Positions 7,221 through 16,457 of a DNA stretch of 47,808 nt are shown here, piece after piece. Source of the stretch: Acidobacteriota bacterium (GTDB lineage: Bacteria > Acidobacteriota > Terriglobia > Bryobacterales > Bryobacteraceae); contig JANXLY010000362.1 of assembly GCA_025354885.1 (NCBI GenBank), forward strand, positions 1 to 47,808, in the 5' to 3' direction. The number at the start of each line of letters is the position of its first letter. The first letter of the stretch is position 1. A program made the position numbers and the translations under genes. Under the pieces are notes generated by a model, which saw only the letters and a list, made by a program, of their open reading frames with translations, was not told the DNA's origin and did no database searches.

Positions 7221-10200
7221 TTGCGTTTAAGCGAAATTTGCGTCCAACGTCCCGTCTTTGCATTGATGCTCATCATGTTCCTCGTGGTCATGGGAGTTTT
7301 CAGCTTCGTCGACCTCGGCGTCGATCTTTTTCCGAAATCAGATGTCCCCACTGTGAATGTGCGCATCAACCTTCCCGGCGCGAGCCCGGACGAAATGGTC
7401 AGCCAGGTCGTTCTCCCGATGGAAGAAGCCATCGCCTCCGTTGCCGGCATCGAGGAAATGGTGGCTCGCGTCACCGAAGGCTCTGTCAGCCTTCAGATCA
7501 ACTTCGTCCTTGACCGCGATGTCGCCGAAGCCGTCAATGACGTCCGCGAAAAGGTCTCTGCCGCCCAGCGCAAGCTTCCGCCCAATACTCTCGCTCCCAC
7601 CGTTACCAAGAGCGATCTTGACGCCGACTCCATCATGCGCGTCTCCCTGTCTGGTTCACGCCCGATCAGAGACCTCACCGAGATCGCTGACAAAACGATT
7701 CGCCGTGGCCTCGAAACGGTCGACGGCGTTGGTGTCGTCGACGTCCAGGGTGGCCGCAACCGGCAGATCAATGTCTATCTCGACATCGACAAGATGAACG
7801 CCTACAGCCTCAGCGCCCAACAGATTCAGGGTGCCGTGATGAGTGAAAACGTCGAAGCTCCCGGTGGCCGCATCGTAACTGGGCCGTCAGAAGTGGGTGT
7901 TCGTACCCTCGGTCGCGTCGAATCCATCAAGGATTTCGACAACATCATCGTCAAAAACGTGAACGGTGCTCCCATCCGAATCAAGGACATTGGCAAAGTA
8001 GAAGACGGCATGAGCGAGCGTCGCACCTTCGCTTACTACAAAGGCAAGACTGCCGTCATCATCGAGATTCGTCGTCAGACTGGCGTCAATACAGTCAAAG
8101 TCGTCGATGCCCTAAACGTCAAGCTGAAGGATTTGCAGCGCCAGCTCCCGCCCGGAGTTCAACTCGACGTCATATCCGAGCAGGCCACTTACATCCGCGC
8201 TTCAGTTGCCGCACTTGAGGAACATCTGGTTCTCGGCAGCCTCCTCGCCTCACTCATCATCTGGATCTTCATCCGCGACTGGCGCACGGTGCTGATCAGT
8301 TCGATCGCCATCCCGACCTCGATCATTACAACCTTCACAGTCTTGAAGGTGCTGGATTTCACTCTCAACTCGATGACTCTTTTGGGGCTAACGCTAGCCG
8401 TAGGTATCGTCATCGATGACGCCATCATTGTCATCGAAAATATTTACCGTGTACTCAATGAGACAGATATGGAGCCAAAGGAAGCGACTCTTTACGCAAC
8501 CAAAGAAATTGCGCTGGCCGTCATCGCGACGACTCTCTCTCTAGTCATCATCTTCATCCCCATCGCCTTTATCAACGGTTACGCGAAGAAATTCCTCAAT
8601 CAGTTCGGCTGGACCATGGCCGTTTCGATTCTCGTCTCGATGCTCGTGGCCTTTACGCTCACTCCTGCTCTCGCCGCTCGCATGCTTAAAAAGCCGAAGA
8701 ACTCCGCTAAGCCTGCTCACGGCCATCACCGGGGCTGGCTGGAAGGCCTTTACGAAAAGACTCTCATCTGGTCGCTCGATCACCGAACGGTAATCCTCGC
8801 AATCTCGCTGGTCACTCTGGCCTCAACGTACTTCCTCTACGAGCGCATCGGTAAAGACTGGATGCCTCAAGAAGACCAGAACGAGCTCGGCGTAATGATC
8901 GAGACCTCCGAAGGTACTTCGCTCGAAGGTTCAGAAAAGGTCGCGCTCGCCATCGCGAAGCGGCTCGAAAAAATCGAAGGGGTGACAGTCGTCGTTCCTT
9001 CCACTGCAGGCTTTTTGCAGCGCGTCACAATGGCTTCCATCAATGTTTATCTGAAGCCTCAGGATCAACGTGCTTCGATCAGCGAGATGGGTCAGAAAGT
9101 CCGCAATGTGCTGAAAGATTTTGCTTATGCACGCCCTCGCGTCACTTTCCCGAATATCCTCGGGGGCCGCGACACCTTTGCGCCGATCCGCATGCAATTA
9201 CTAGGTCCCGACATCAACAAGCTGGTCGGCTTCGCGAAAAGCATCAACGCGGAAATGATCAAAGAACCTTCGATTGTAGACATCAAGGTCAACCTCAATC
9301 TGAATAATCCAGAACTCCATGTGAACATCGACCGGGGCCTTGCTTCCGATCTTGGGGTTCGCGTTAGCGATGTTGCCAACTCCGTCCGCTTGCTCATGTC
9401 TGGTGAAGATCAGATCTCCACCTTCAAAGAAGATGCCGAGCAATACCCTGTCATGATGCGCCTCTTACCTGGCCAGCGCGATGATCGCCATGTCCTTTCG
9501 CGTCTCCTGGTTCCCAGTGCCAAGGGCCTCATTCGTCTCGACTCGCTCGCGACCCTCGATCAGGGCGTCGGTCCCAGCCGCATTGATCGCTTCAATCGAC
9601 AGTTCAGCGTTGGCATCTATGGCAATGTCGCTCTTGGTTCTTCGCTCGGTGTTGCTGCTCAAGCCGCCAATGAGGCCATTGATCGAGTCAGCCTTCCTCC
9701 CGGGTATCGAGTTGCCTTTGCCGGTCAGGTCAAAGTGCTCGAAGAGACCACTCGCAACATGACGCTCGCCATCGGCCTCGCTTCGATCTTCATGTATATG
9801 GTGCTCGCGGCTCAGTTCGAAAGCCTGGTCCATCCACTGATCATCCTTGTTACCTTGCCGCTCTCGATCCCCTTTGCGCTCATCTCGTTGATGGCCACCG
9901 GCCGAACCATGAACCTGTTTAGCGCACTCGGCGTCCTGCTGCTGCTCGGCATCGTCAAGAAGAACGGTATTCTCCAGATCGATTATATGAATCGACTGCG
10001 CGATCTGGGGCAGCCGCTTCGAAGCGCGATCCTCGAAGCGAATCTCGTTCGACTCCGGCCGATTCTCATGACAACACTTTCGATTGTTGCCGGACTCATC
10101 CCCACCGCGATCGGTGTCGGCGCTGGTGCAGGGCAACGCTCTGCCATCGCGATTACGATCATTGGCGGGCAAATGCTCTGCCTGCTTCTCTCACTGCTTG

Positions 10201-10301
10201 TGGTCCCGGTCGGCTACGCTGCTGTCGAAGACATGAAGGCCTGGTTCGCCCGCCGCAGCAGCTCGACTGTACCAACCCCAGCCGGTGCAACCGGCGATTA
10301 G
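7221..10301 (+). CDS. RND efflux transporter permease (AcrB/HAE1 family)
   Basis: A 1026-residue inner-membrane proton-driven pump subunit that would work with a periplasmic adaptor and an outer-membrane channel. The start is TTG 7221 with AAGGAG 10-15 bases upstream, giving the canonical opening MRLSEICVQRPVFA and a first membrane span at about 12-32. The proton-relay aspartate pair of TM4 is present (D399-D400 in GIVIDDAIIV). Further membrane spans follow at about 345-480, 525-545 and 850-1010, separated by two large periplasmic loops. No adaptor or channel gene lies next to it, so its partners must be encoded elsewhere. A zinc-ribbon peptide gene follows after 15 bp. Confidence 0.93.
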   Translation: MRLSEICVQRPVFALMLIMFLVVMGVFSFVDLGVDLFPKSDVPTVNVRINLPGASPDEMVSQVVLPMEEAIASVAGIEEMVARVTEGSVSLQINFVLDRDVAEAVNDVREKVSAAQRKLPPNTLAPTVTKSDLDADSIMRVSLSGSRPIRDLTEIADKTIRRGLETVDGVGVVDVQGGRNRQINVYLDIDKMNAYSLSAQQIQGAVMSENVEAPGGRIVTGPSEVGVRTLGRVESIKDFDNIIVKNVNGAPIRIKDIGKVEDGMSERRTFAYYKGKTAVIIEIRRQTGVNTVKVVDALNVKLKDLQRQLPPGVQLDVISEQATYIRASVAALEEHLVLGSLLASLIIWIFIRDWRTVLISSIAIPTSIITTFTVLKVLDFTLNSMTLLGLTLAVGIVIDDAIIVIENIYRVLNETDMEPKEATLYATKEIALAVIATTLSLVIIFIPIAFINGYAKKFLNQFGWTMAVSILVSMLVAFTLTPALAARMLKKPKNSAKPAHGHHRGWLEGLYEKTLIWSLDHRTVILAISLVTLASTYFLYERIGKDWMPQEDQNELGVMIETSEGTSLEGSEKVALAIAKRLEKIEGVTVVVPSTAGFLQRVTMASINVYLKPQDQRASISEMGQKVRNVLKDFAYARPRVTFPNILGGRDTFAPIRMQLLGPDINKLVGFAKSINAEMIKEPSIVDIKVNLNLNNPELHVNIDRGLASDLGVRVSDVANSVRLLMSGEDQISTFKEDAEQYPVMMRLLPGQRDDRHVLSRLLVPSAKGLIRLDSLATLDQGVGPSRIDRFNRQFSVGIYGNVALGSSLGVAAQAANEAIDRVSLPPGYRVAFAGQVKVLEETTRNMTLAIGLASIFMYMVLAAQFESLVHPLIILVTLPLSIPFALISLMATGRTMNLFSALGVLLLLGIVKKNGILQIDYMNRLRDLGQPLRSAILEANLVRLRPILMTTLSIVAGLIPTAIGVGAGAGQRSAIAITIIGGQMLCLLLSLLVVPVGYAAVEDMKAWFARRSSSTVPTPAGATGD

Positions 10302-10304
10302 TTG

Positions 10305-10310
10305 TAAACT
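10305..10310 (+). promoter_or_regulatory. -10-like hexamer before a TTG start
   Basis: TAAACT lies 6 bases before the TTG start at 10317, which has no Shine-Dalgarno. This spacing fits a leaderless transcript. No -35 element is recognisable, and read-through from the RND gene 15 bp upstream is equally possible. Confidence 0.25.
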
Positions 10311-10316
10311 AGAGTC

Positions 10317-10505
10317 TTGTCAGAGAAACCAAAAAAGACAGTGCCCAAAGAGACAACTCCCGAAGTCGAGCCACCTATTGCCGCCTGCGTCATTTGCGCT
10401 GGTGAAGTTGCCCCCAATTCGACCGAAGGGCTGTGCTGGGTCTGCCGAAGACTGAAGATTTCAGCCTGGGCCGACTCCGACAATCAGGCCCCCATCCAGG
10501 AGTAG
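10317..10505 (+). CDS. Small zinc-ribbon protein (62 aa)
   Basis: This short protein starts at TTG 10317. After a lysine/proline-rich head it has a CVIC-x12-CWVC arrangement (two CxxC knuckles, about residues 24-43) suited to binding one zinc ion. I know no named family for it. Its stop codon TAG 10503-10505 shares its G with the GTG start of thiE, so the two are probably translationally coupled. That coupling and codon use like its neighbours make it likely to be real despite its size. A role in thiamine metabolism is suggested only by position. Confidence 0.55.
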   Translation: MSEKPKKTVPKETTPEVEPPIAACVICAGEVAPNSTEGLCWVCRRLKISAWADSDNQAPIQE

Positions 10506-11113
10506 TGAGCCTCTATCCAATCCTGGACACTGCTCTCCTTGCCCGACATGGGCATTCTCTCCTTGATGCTCTCGAAGCTGCAATAGACGGGGGAGCAGAC
10601 TGGATCCAAGTGCGGCACAAAGCCGATTTCGATCGGGACGTTGTTCAGGCCCTCGAAGCTTGCGCCAAGCGCAAGCAAGATCTCATCCTCAATGATCGTG
10701 CCGACTATGCGGCACTTTTCGGGCTTGGCCTCCACGTCGGACAAGACGACCTCCCGCCCATCGAAGCGCGGCGTATCATCGGCCCCACTGCCCGCCTCGG
10801 CATCTCGACACACAACGCTCAACAGCTCGAAGCCGCTTCTGTCGAGCCGGTCAACTATATCGCCATCGGCCCTGTTTTCGCCACGCAAACGAAAGACAAC
10901 CCCGACCCTGTTGTAGGTCTCCAGCGCTTCCAGTGTCGGTTGCCACTGGTCGGGATCGGTGGCATCACCCTCGAAAACGCCCCTTCCGTTCTCGCCATGG
11001 GCATAGAAAAAGTTGCCGTTATTAGCGCATTGTGGCAGCCGCCATATACACTAAAGTCTTTCCGGAACAACATCGAACGATGGCAACACCTCCTAAACTC
11101 ATCCAGGGCCTAG
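10505..11113 (+). CDS. thiE: Thiamine phosphate synthase (ThiE family)
   Basis: The protein joins hydroxymethylpyrimidine pyrophosphate and thiazole phosphate to give thiamine monophosphate. It has 202 residues from GTG 10505. Family motifs follow the TIM-barrel order: QVRHK (substrate phosphate region), LNDRADYA, GLHVGQDDLP, LGISTHN, YIAIGPVFATQTK and VGIGGI near the end. The usual Q-(L/Y)-R-x-K reads Q-V-R-H-K here. No other thiamine gene is in the window. The 3' end overlaps the start of the first amino-acid permease by 34 bases. A TenI-like non-catalytic paralogue is the main alternative, since this superfamily includes such proteins. Confidence 0.85.
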   Translation: MSLYPILDTALLARHGHSLLDALEAAIDGGADWIQVRHKADFDRDVVQALEACAKRKQDLILNDRADYAALFGLGLHVGQDDLPPIEARRIIGPTARLGISTHNAQQLEAASVEPVNYIAIGPVFATQTKDNPDPVVGLQRFQCRLPLVGIGGITLENAPSVLAMGIEKVAVISALWQPPYTLKSFRNNIERWQHLLNSSRA

Positions 11114-12426
11114 GGCTCCTCGACGCCACCATGATTGTCACTGGCGGCATGATTGGCTCAGGCATCTTCATTGTCTCGGCCGACATCGCCCGCCAGGTCA
11201 ACTCCCCCGGTCTTCTTATGGTCACCTGGATCGTCACTGCCATCCTCACCATGATCGCTGCCTTGAGCTATGGCGAACTTGCTGCAGCCATGCCGCAGGC
11301 CGGTGGCCAGTATGTTTACCTTCGGGAAGCCTTCGGTCGCATGCCTGCCTTCCTGTTTGGCTGGACTTTCTTCGTTGTCATCCAGACCGGCACCATCGCC
11401 GCAGTCGCTGTTGCCTTTGCCAAATTCGCTGCCGTCTTCTTTCCCTTCATCACCGGTCGAACGCAACAGTTCGTTGGCATCGCCGTCATTGTTCTTCTCA
11501 GTTGGGTCAACACCCGCGGTGTCCGCACGGGTGCAGTTGTCCAGAACGTTTTCACGATCGCCAAGGTCGCCGCACTGCTCGCTCTGGTTGGCCTCGGTCT
11601 CGCCCTTGGTCGCAACGAGACGGCGGTGCAGGCGAACTTCACCAACTTCTGGGTCAATGCCGACTGGACCTGGGCCGTTGTCTCCATCACTGGTGTTGCC
11701 ATGGTTGGCAGTCTCTTCAGTTCAGACTCATGGAACAACATCACTTTTCTTGCCGGCGAAATGAAGAACGCCCGCCGCGACTTGCCCCTTGCCCTTTTCC
11801 TCGGTGTGGGTGCTGTCAGCATCCTCTACCTGCTGGCCAATTTCGTCTACCTGAGCGTATTACCGCTCGCCGCCATACAGACTGCCGCGCAAGACCGCGT
11901 GGGCACTGCCGTCGTGCAAAACTTCCTCGGCGTAAATGCCGAAAAATGGATGGCGGCGGCCATCATGATTTCTACTTTCGGTTGCGTCAACGGCCTCATC
12001 CTCGCCGGCTCGCGCGTCTACTATGCAATGGCCAACGACGGCCTGTTTTTCAAGGCCTGCGGCAAGCTTGACCCCAAGAGCCAGACCCCGGTATTCAGCA
12101 TCGTCGTGCAGGCACTTTGGGCTTGCGGCCTTACACTGACCGGACGCTACGGTGACCTGCTCGACTATGTTATATTTGCGGTTCTGCTCTTTTACATACT
12201 GACCATCTGGGGCATATTCGTGCTGCGTCGCAAACGCCCTGAGATGGAACGTCCATATAAAGCTTTCGGTTATCCGGTGTTGCCTTTCCTGTATATTGTC
12301 TTTGCCGGCTTGATTGAGATACTGCTTCTCCTATACAAACCAAACTACACGTGGCCCGGGTTAATCATTGTGCTGTTAGGCATCCCGGTCTACTTCATCT
12401 GGAAAAAGAACGAGGTTCCCGTATGA
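11080..12426 (+). CDS. APC-superfamily amino-acid permease 1
   Basis: A 448-residue integral membrane transporter with about 12 hydrophobic spans. The start at ATG 11080 places the TM1 substrate/ion motif GGMIGSGIF about 20 residues in, as in the LAT/APC family; an in-frame upstream start would add an unconserved tail. A second conserved segment, FSSDSWNNITFLAGEMKNARRDLP, covers the TM6 end and the following loop (given here as its motif core: GE-x-K-N-x-x-R-(D/N)-(L/I)-P). The gene begins inside thiE and ends in an ATGA overlap with a second permease. The substrate cannot be read from the sequence. It is closest in appearance to LAT-type exchangers or neutral amino-acid permeases. Confidence 0.88.
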   Translation: MATPPKLIQGLGLLDATMIVTGGMIGSGIFIVSADIARQVNSPGLLMVTWIVTAILTMIAALSYGELAAAMPQAGGQYVYLREAFGRMPAFLFGWTFFVVIQTGTIAAVAVAFAKFAAVFFPFITGRTQQFVGIAVIVLLSWVNTRGVRTGAVVQNVFTIAKVAALLALVGLGLALGRNETAVQANFTNFWVNADWTWAVVSITGVAMVGSLFSSDSWNNITFLAGEMKNARRDLPLALFLGVGAVSILYLLANFVYLSVLPLAAIQTAAQDRVGTAVVQNFLGVNAEKWMAAAIMISTFGCVNGLILAGSRVYYAMANDGLFFKACGKLDPKSQTPVFSIVVQALWACGLTLTGRYGDLLDYVIFAVLLFYILTIWGIFVLRRKRPEMERPYKAFGYPVLPFLYIVFAGLIEILLLLYKPNYTWPGLIIVLLGIPVYFIWKKNEVPV

Positions 12427-13865
12427 GTCTTACTCGCAAGAAATCAGTTGAGGGTCTGCTCAAACAAGCAGCCGATGGAGAATCAGGCCTAAAGCGGACG
12501 CTGGATTCCAAGAGTCTGATCGCCCTTGGCATAGGTGCCATTATCGGTGCTGGCCTTTTTGTCCGCACCGCTGCGGCGTCAGCCGAAGCCGCAGGACCGG
12601 GAGTTACGCTCTCTTTCATATTCGCCGCAATCGGCTGTGCCTTCGCCGGACTTTGTTATGCCGAGTTTGCCGCGATGATCCCGATCGCCGGCAGCGCCTA
12701 CACTTACGCATACTGCACGATGGGCGAGCTGACAGCATGGACGATTGGATGGGCGCTCATCCTCGAATACGCTCTTGGCGCGGCAACTGTCTCGATTGCC
12801 TGGAGTGAATATCTCAACAAGCTTCTTGGTGGCTCAATCCCTTACGAGTGGTGCCATTCCCCACTTCAAATCTCTCAAGATGGCGTTCACGGAATCTTCA
12901 ACGCTCCCGCATTGCTGATCCTTCTACTCCTCAGCCTGTTGCTGATTAAGGGCACTGAAGAATCTGCAAAGGCCAACTCACTGATCGTGGTTGTAAAACT
13001 TTCAATCGTCATCCTGTTTATCGGACTAGGCTGGCAATTCATCAATCCCGCCAACCACTCACCTTACTTGATCCCTGAAGGCACAATTGGTCACGAGGAT
13101 TTCTTTAAGCACGGTTGGGGTGGAGTGTTGCGTGGAGCAGGTATCGTGTTCTTCGCCTTCATCGGGTTTGATGCTGTTTCGACTGCGGCACAAGAAGCAA
13201 AAAAGCCTGAGCGGGATATGCCGATTGGAATCATGGGATCCCTCGCAGTCTGCACTGTGCTCTACATTCTCTTTGCCCACGTTTTGACAGGAATTGCGAA
13301 ATACACGGAATTTGAGACTCAAGGAAAAGAAGCGAGTGTCGCCTACGCAATCACGAAGTACATGCCTGGTTATGAGTGGCTGGCAACGCTGGTTACCGTC
13401 GCTATCCTGGCTGGCTTCTCCAGCGTAATTCTAGTCATGTTGCTCGGACAGAGCAGAGTCTTCTTCTCGATGGCGAACGACGGGCTGCTGCCGAAGGTAT
13501 TCAGCGAACTCCATCCGAAGTTCCGCACACCTTACAAGTCCAACGCCATCCTGTTCCTCTTCGTAGGCTTGATTGCCGTGTTGCTGCCTGGCGACATCAC
13601 GGGCGACCTGACTTCGATTGGTACGCTTTTCGCGTTCGTTTTGGTCAGCATTGGCGTCTGGATCATGCGGGTGAAGAGTCCAAACGTCCCTCGGCCTTTC
13701 CGTGCGCCGCTGGTCCCGCTGGTACCGATTCTCGCCGTTCTGATCTGCTCGGCAATGATCATCGGCTTGGATCACGTGACCCAACTCGTTGCCTTTATTT
13801 GGATGCTAATCGGCCTTGGAGTCTACTTCCTCTATGGCCGATCTCATTCGAAGCTGAACACTTAG
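12423..13865 (+). CDS. APC-superfamily amino-acid permease 2 (cationic amino-acid transporter type)
   Basis: A 480-residue transporter starting at ATG 12423, which overlaps the stop of the preceding permease (ATGA). After a basic amphipathic head it opens with GIGAIIGAGLF (TM1 glycine motif), and the family loop motif E-x-K-K-P-E-R-D-(M/I)-P is present near residue 260. About 12 membrane spans are seen, with an extra pair near the C-terminus as in CAT/YfnA-like proteins. Two different APC permeases made from overlapping reading frames suggests uptake or exchange of two related substrates. The tail overlaps the convergent ABM-domain gene by 4 bases. Confidence 0.88.
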   Translation: MSLTRKKSVEGLLKQAADGESGLKRTLDSKSLIALGIGAIIGAGLFVRTAAASAEAAGPGVTLSFIFAAIGCAFAGLCYAEFAAMIPIAGSAYTYAYCTMGELTAWTIGWALILEYALGAATVSIAWSEYLNKLLGGSIPYEWCHSPLQISQDGVHGIFNAPALLILLLLSLLLIKGTEESAKANSLIVVVKLSIVILFIGLGWQFINPANHSPYLIPEGTIGHEDFFKHGWGGVLRGAGIVFFAFIGFDAVSTAAQEAKKPERDMPIGIMGSLAVCTVLYILFAHVLTGIAKYTEFETQGKEASVAYAITKYMPGYEWLATLVTVAILAGFSSVILVMLLGQSRVFFSMANDGLLPKVFSELHPKFRTPYKSNAILFLFVGLIAVLLPGDITGDLTSIGTLFAFVLVSIGVWIMRVKSPNVPRPFRAPLVPLVPILAVLICSAMIIGLDHVTQLVAFIWMLIGLGVYFLYGRSHSKLNT

Positions 13866-14155
13866 CCAATCTGCGTCAGTAGCTGAACCCAGTTGGGTGC
13901 CTTCTTGCCGTCGAGCGCAACCCGCCCGGCGGCGATATGGGCGCTTTGGCTGTGCAACTCCAGGTCTGCCTTCGAGTCCCATTCTTCGATGAAGGTGAAC
14001 TTCTTCGGGTCTGAGTCATCGAGAAAGAGATCGTAGCGCAGGCAACCTTTCTCAAGACGAGTTGGTACGAGGTAAGTTTCGAGCACCTGGCGGACTGTTT
14101 CTTCGTGGCCCGGAAGGGCTTCAATGTGGGCAACTACATGTACGATAGATTTCAT
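13862..14155 (-). CDS. Antibiotic biosynthesis monooxygenase (ABM) domain protein, YgiN/quinol-monooxygenase-like
   Basis: A 97-residue single-domain protein of the dimeric alpha/beta-barrel ABM fold. Start M at 14155 gives MKSIVHVVAHIEALPGHEE, a first beta strand and a helix, followed by the conserved E-x-G-C-L-R-Y-D-L-F core and F-x-F-I-E-E-W motif and a final H-S-x-(S/A)-x-H-I helix. These features suit cofactor-free monooxygenases acting on quinols or polyketide-like substrates. Many members are of unknown substrate. The start lies 22 bp from the divergent kinase gene, so the two may share a control region. Confidence 0.85.
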   Translation of the reverse strand: MKSIVHVVAHIEALPGHEETVRQVLETYLVPTRLEKGCLRYDLFLDDSDPKKFTFIEEWDSKADLELHSQSAHIAAGRVALDGKKAPNWVQLLTQIG

Positions 14156-14177
14156 TGCTGTATCCTGATAGCTTCGC

Positions 14178-16457
14178 ATGGACCCACTCATAGGGCGCAC
14201 TCTCGATAACAAGTATCTGGTTGAAAAACTGCTCGGCAAGGGCGGCATGGGCAGTGTGTATCAATCGATTCACACAGGTACCAAGCGCACCGTTGCCGTG
14301 AAGGTGATTGCCCCGCAATACATGCGGAACCGCGAATTGCTGATTCGCTTCCAGCGTGAAGCGGAAGCGAGTGGACGATTGCGGCATCCCAATGTCGTCA
14401 ATGTGACAGACTTTGGAGTCACACTGATCGAAGGCACTCACGTTGCTTATCTCGTCATGGAATATCTCGATGGCGAAACCCTCTTCGAGTATTTGCAGAA
14501 GCAGCCGCTGATGCCTCCCAGCATGGCCGTAGACATTCTGGAGCAGATTTCTCTCGGTGTTACCGAAGCTCATGGCCGTGGAATTCTGCATCGTGATCTC
14601 AAGCCACAGAACATCTGGCTGCAGCCCGACGGGCGTGGTGGCTACATCGTCAAGGTGCTTGATTTCGGTATCGCAAAACTGGCCGATCCTTCGGCGCTTT
14701 CTATGGAATTACCCGAGCTGGAAGCGGCACCGAATCTTGAAGAGCCAACAGAGGATGAGAACGCCACACAGCGGATCGCGCCCACAGAAATGGGATTGAC
14801 CAGCGCGTTTTCTGAGGCCTCCGGCTTTACGACTACGGTTGGCTCGACGCTCGGTACGCCTGCGTTTATGGCTCCTGAGCAATGCGGCGGCAAAGTTGTC
14901 GACGAAAAGTCGGACCTCTATTCGCTCGCCATGATGGCCTATATGATGCTTGCGGGCGAATTGCCCTTCAAAGGCAACGCAAGGGAGCTGATTGAACAGC
15001 AGATCAGTATTACTCCGGAATCTCCCGATAGCCGGAACCCAAAGCTCAGCGACATTGTCTCTCGCGTGATTCTCGAAAGTTTGGCTAAGGATCCGAATTA
15101 CCGCGCCCCGAGCTGTCGCAGCTTTGTTGCGAGAATTCGAGCTTCGGTTGAAGGCGAAGTGAATCTGTTGAAGGAGAGCCGCTCGCTTGGGACCGGAAAT
15201 TCTGGAATCTGGTTTGCCATTCTCTTCCTGTCGATCCTGCCAGCTGCGGCGATTCTGAATGCGTTCCGAATGCTGAGTCGCACATCTCTGGATCGAGGTT
15301 GGTTGCTGGATTGGCAGGCTTTTGGCCTAGTGCTGATAGTCCACGTTGCGTTGGCCTATATGGCGATGATATTTGCCGATATTGCCATGACCTCCTGGAT
15401 GGTGTATCTGCGAGAGAATGAGGCCAGCGCAAAAGCCTGGTTCCGGCAAATGTGGACGAGCTGGAGATGTTATCCTGCTGGGCTTTCGGCGTGCTGTTTC
15501 ACGATCCGGCCACTCGATCATGGCCTCGCGCATATTATCGTCCTGCTTGAAGGTCTCCCGAGAGCGGCGGCACAGCGACGCAGTGCGCAACTCCTGGTGG
15601 GCAACAAGCATCTGGTGATGGCACTGCTGGTACGCAGGGTCGCCGTAGCGTGCCTGGTGGCTGGTTACATTCCGCTCGTGTTCATCATTGGGCAGGCTCC
15701 TCTGCGAATTATCTTCCGGGAAACGATTGGAGATGGCTTTGTAAACGCGCTGAGCGTTGCTTCCTTTAGCTTCATGCCAATTTATGGGTCATTCCTACTC
15801 GCATGGAATCTGCTGTATCAGCGAACCCGGCTCAGTCTTGGAGAAGGCGATGAAGCAGTCGCGAGGCGCTACCAATCCGACAAGGGAAAAGTGGGAGAGC
15901 GCGTTCGGCTGGGTACCAAGATATGGGGTGCAGTTCCAGTCCTGATTGTGGCAGGGTTGATCGTGCCACCCTTTCTCGGCTGGAATGAACGCTTTGGCGA
16001 TTCTCTTTCTTCGGCTGTTCGCGAGGGCCGTATGAAGGATGTGAAGGAACATTTGGAGAAGGGAGAAGATCCGAATGCGGGCCGTGGACCGAACTCCGAC
16101 CCTCTGATGGTCTCGATTCAAAATGGCGATGGAGTGATGGCCCAGATGCTAATCGACAAGGGTGCCAAGATCGATTCGCCACCCAAAATGTGGGGGCCAT
16201 TGCATTATGCTGTCCTGCGGAGGCGGCCCGAAATGGTAAGGCTGTTGCTGGATCGGGGAGCAAAAGTGGATCCGATCGATGGACGGGAAAATACACCGCT
16301 TTCGCTCGCGGCAAAGAATGGCCAAATGGAAGCGGCCCGGCTGCTGCTGGACCGCGGTGCGGATCGGAACAAGAAGGATATTGCCGGCAAGACTCCGCTC
16401 GATCACGCCCGCGAACAAGGCCACGCCGATATCGTAAGTCTGCTGGAGGGCAAATGA
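14178..16457 (+). CDS. Transmembrane Ser/Thr protein kinase with C-terminal ankyrin repeats
   Basis: The 759-residue protein has three parts. A Hanks-type kinase domain occupies about 13-320: glycine loop GKGGMGSVY (20-28), VAVK lysine (Lys42), HRDLKPQN (138-145), DFG (162-164) and APE (232-234), so it should be active. The DFG-APE interval is about 68 residues, far longer than the usual ~25, and contains an acidic Glu-rich insert (175-200) and many Ser/Thr. Five hydrophobic spans follow (about 343-363, 381-403, 486-505, 521-547, 582-601). Residues 607-759 form about four to five ankyrin repeats (for example TPLSLAAKNGQMEAARLLLDRGA). An odd number of spans would put the ankyrin part outside the cytoplasm. 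The stop overlaps the next gene in ATGA. Confidence 0.92.
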   Translation: MDPLIGRTLDNKYLVEKLLGKGGMGSVYQSIHTGTKRTVAVKVIAPQYMRNRELLIRFQREAEASGRLRHPNVVNVTDFGVTLIEGTHVAYLVMEYLDGETLFEYLQKQPLMPPSMAVDILEQISLGVTEAHGRGILHRDLKPQNIWLQPDGRGGYIVKVLDFGIAKLADPSALSMELPELEAAPNLEEPTEDENATQRIAPTEMGLTSAFSEASGFTTTVGSTLGTPAFMAPEQCGGKVVDEKSDLYSLAMMAYMMLAGELPFKGNARELIEQQISITPESPDSRNPKLSDIVSRVILESLAKDPNYRAPSCRSFVARIRASVEGEVNLLKESRSLGTGNSGIWFAILFLSILPAAAILNAFRMLSRTSLDRGWLLDWQAFGLVLIVHVALAYMAMIFADIAMTSWMVYLRENEASAKAWFRQMWTSWRCYPAGLSACCFTIRPLDHGLAHIIVLLEGLPRAAAQRRSAQLLVGNKHLVMALLVRRVAVACLVAGYIPLVFIIGQAPLRIIFRETIGDGFVNALSVASFSFMPIYGSFLLAWNLLYQRTRLSLGEGDEAVARRYQSDKGKVGERVRLGTKIWGAVPVLIVAGLIVPPFLGWNERFGDSLSSAVREGRMKDVKEHLEKGEDPNAGRGPNSDPLMVSIQNGDGVMAQMLIDKGAKIDSPPKMWGPLHYAVLRRRPEMVRLLLDRGAKVDPIDGRENTPLSLAAKNGQMEAARLLLDRGADRNKKDIAGKTPLDHAREQGHADIVSLLEGK

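Noticed and set aside
6004..7230. 408-codon plus-strand frame across the end of dinB and fabD
   Set aside because: fabD on the other strand has all catalytic motifs; this frame is Ser/Pro/Ala-rich and starts inside dinB.
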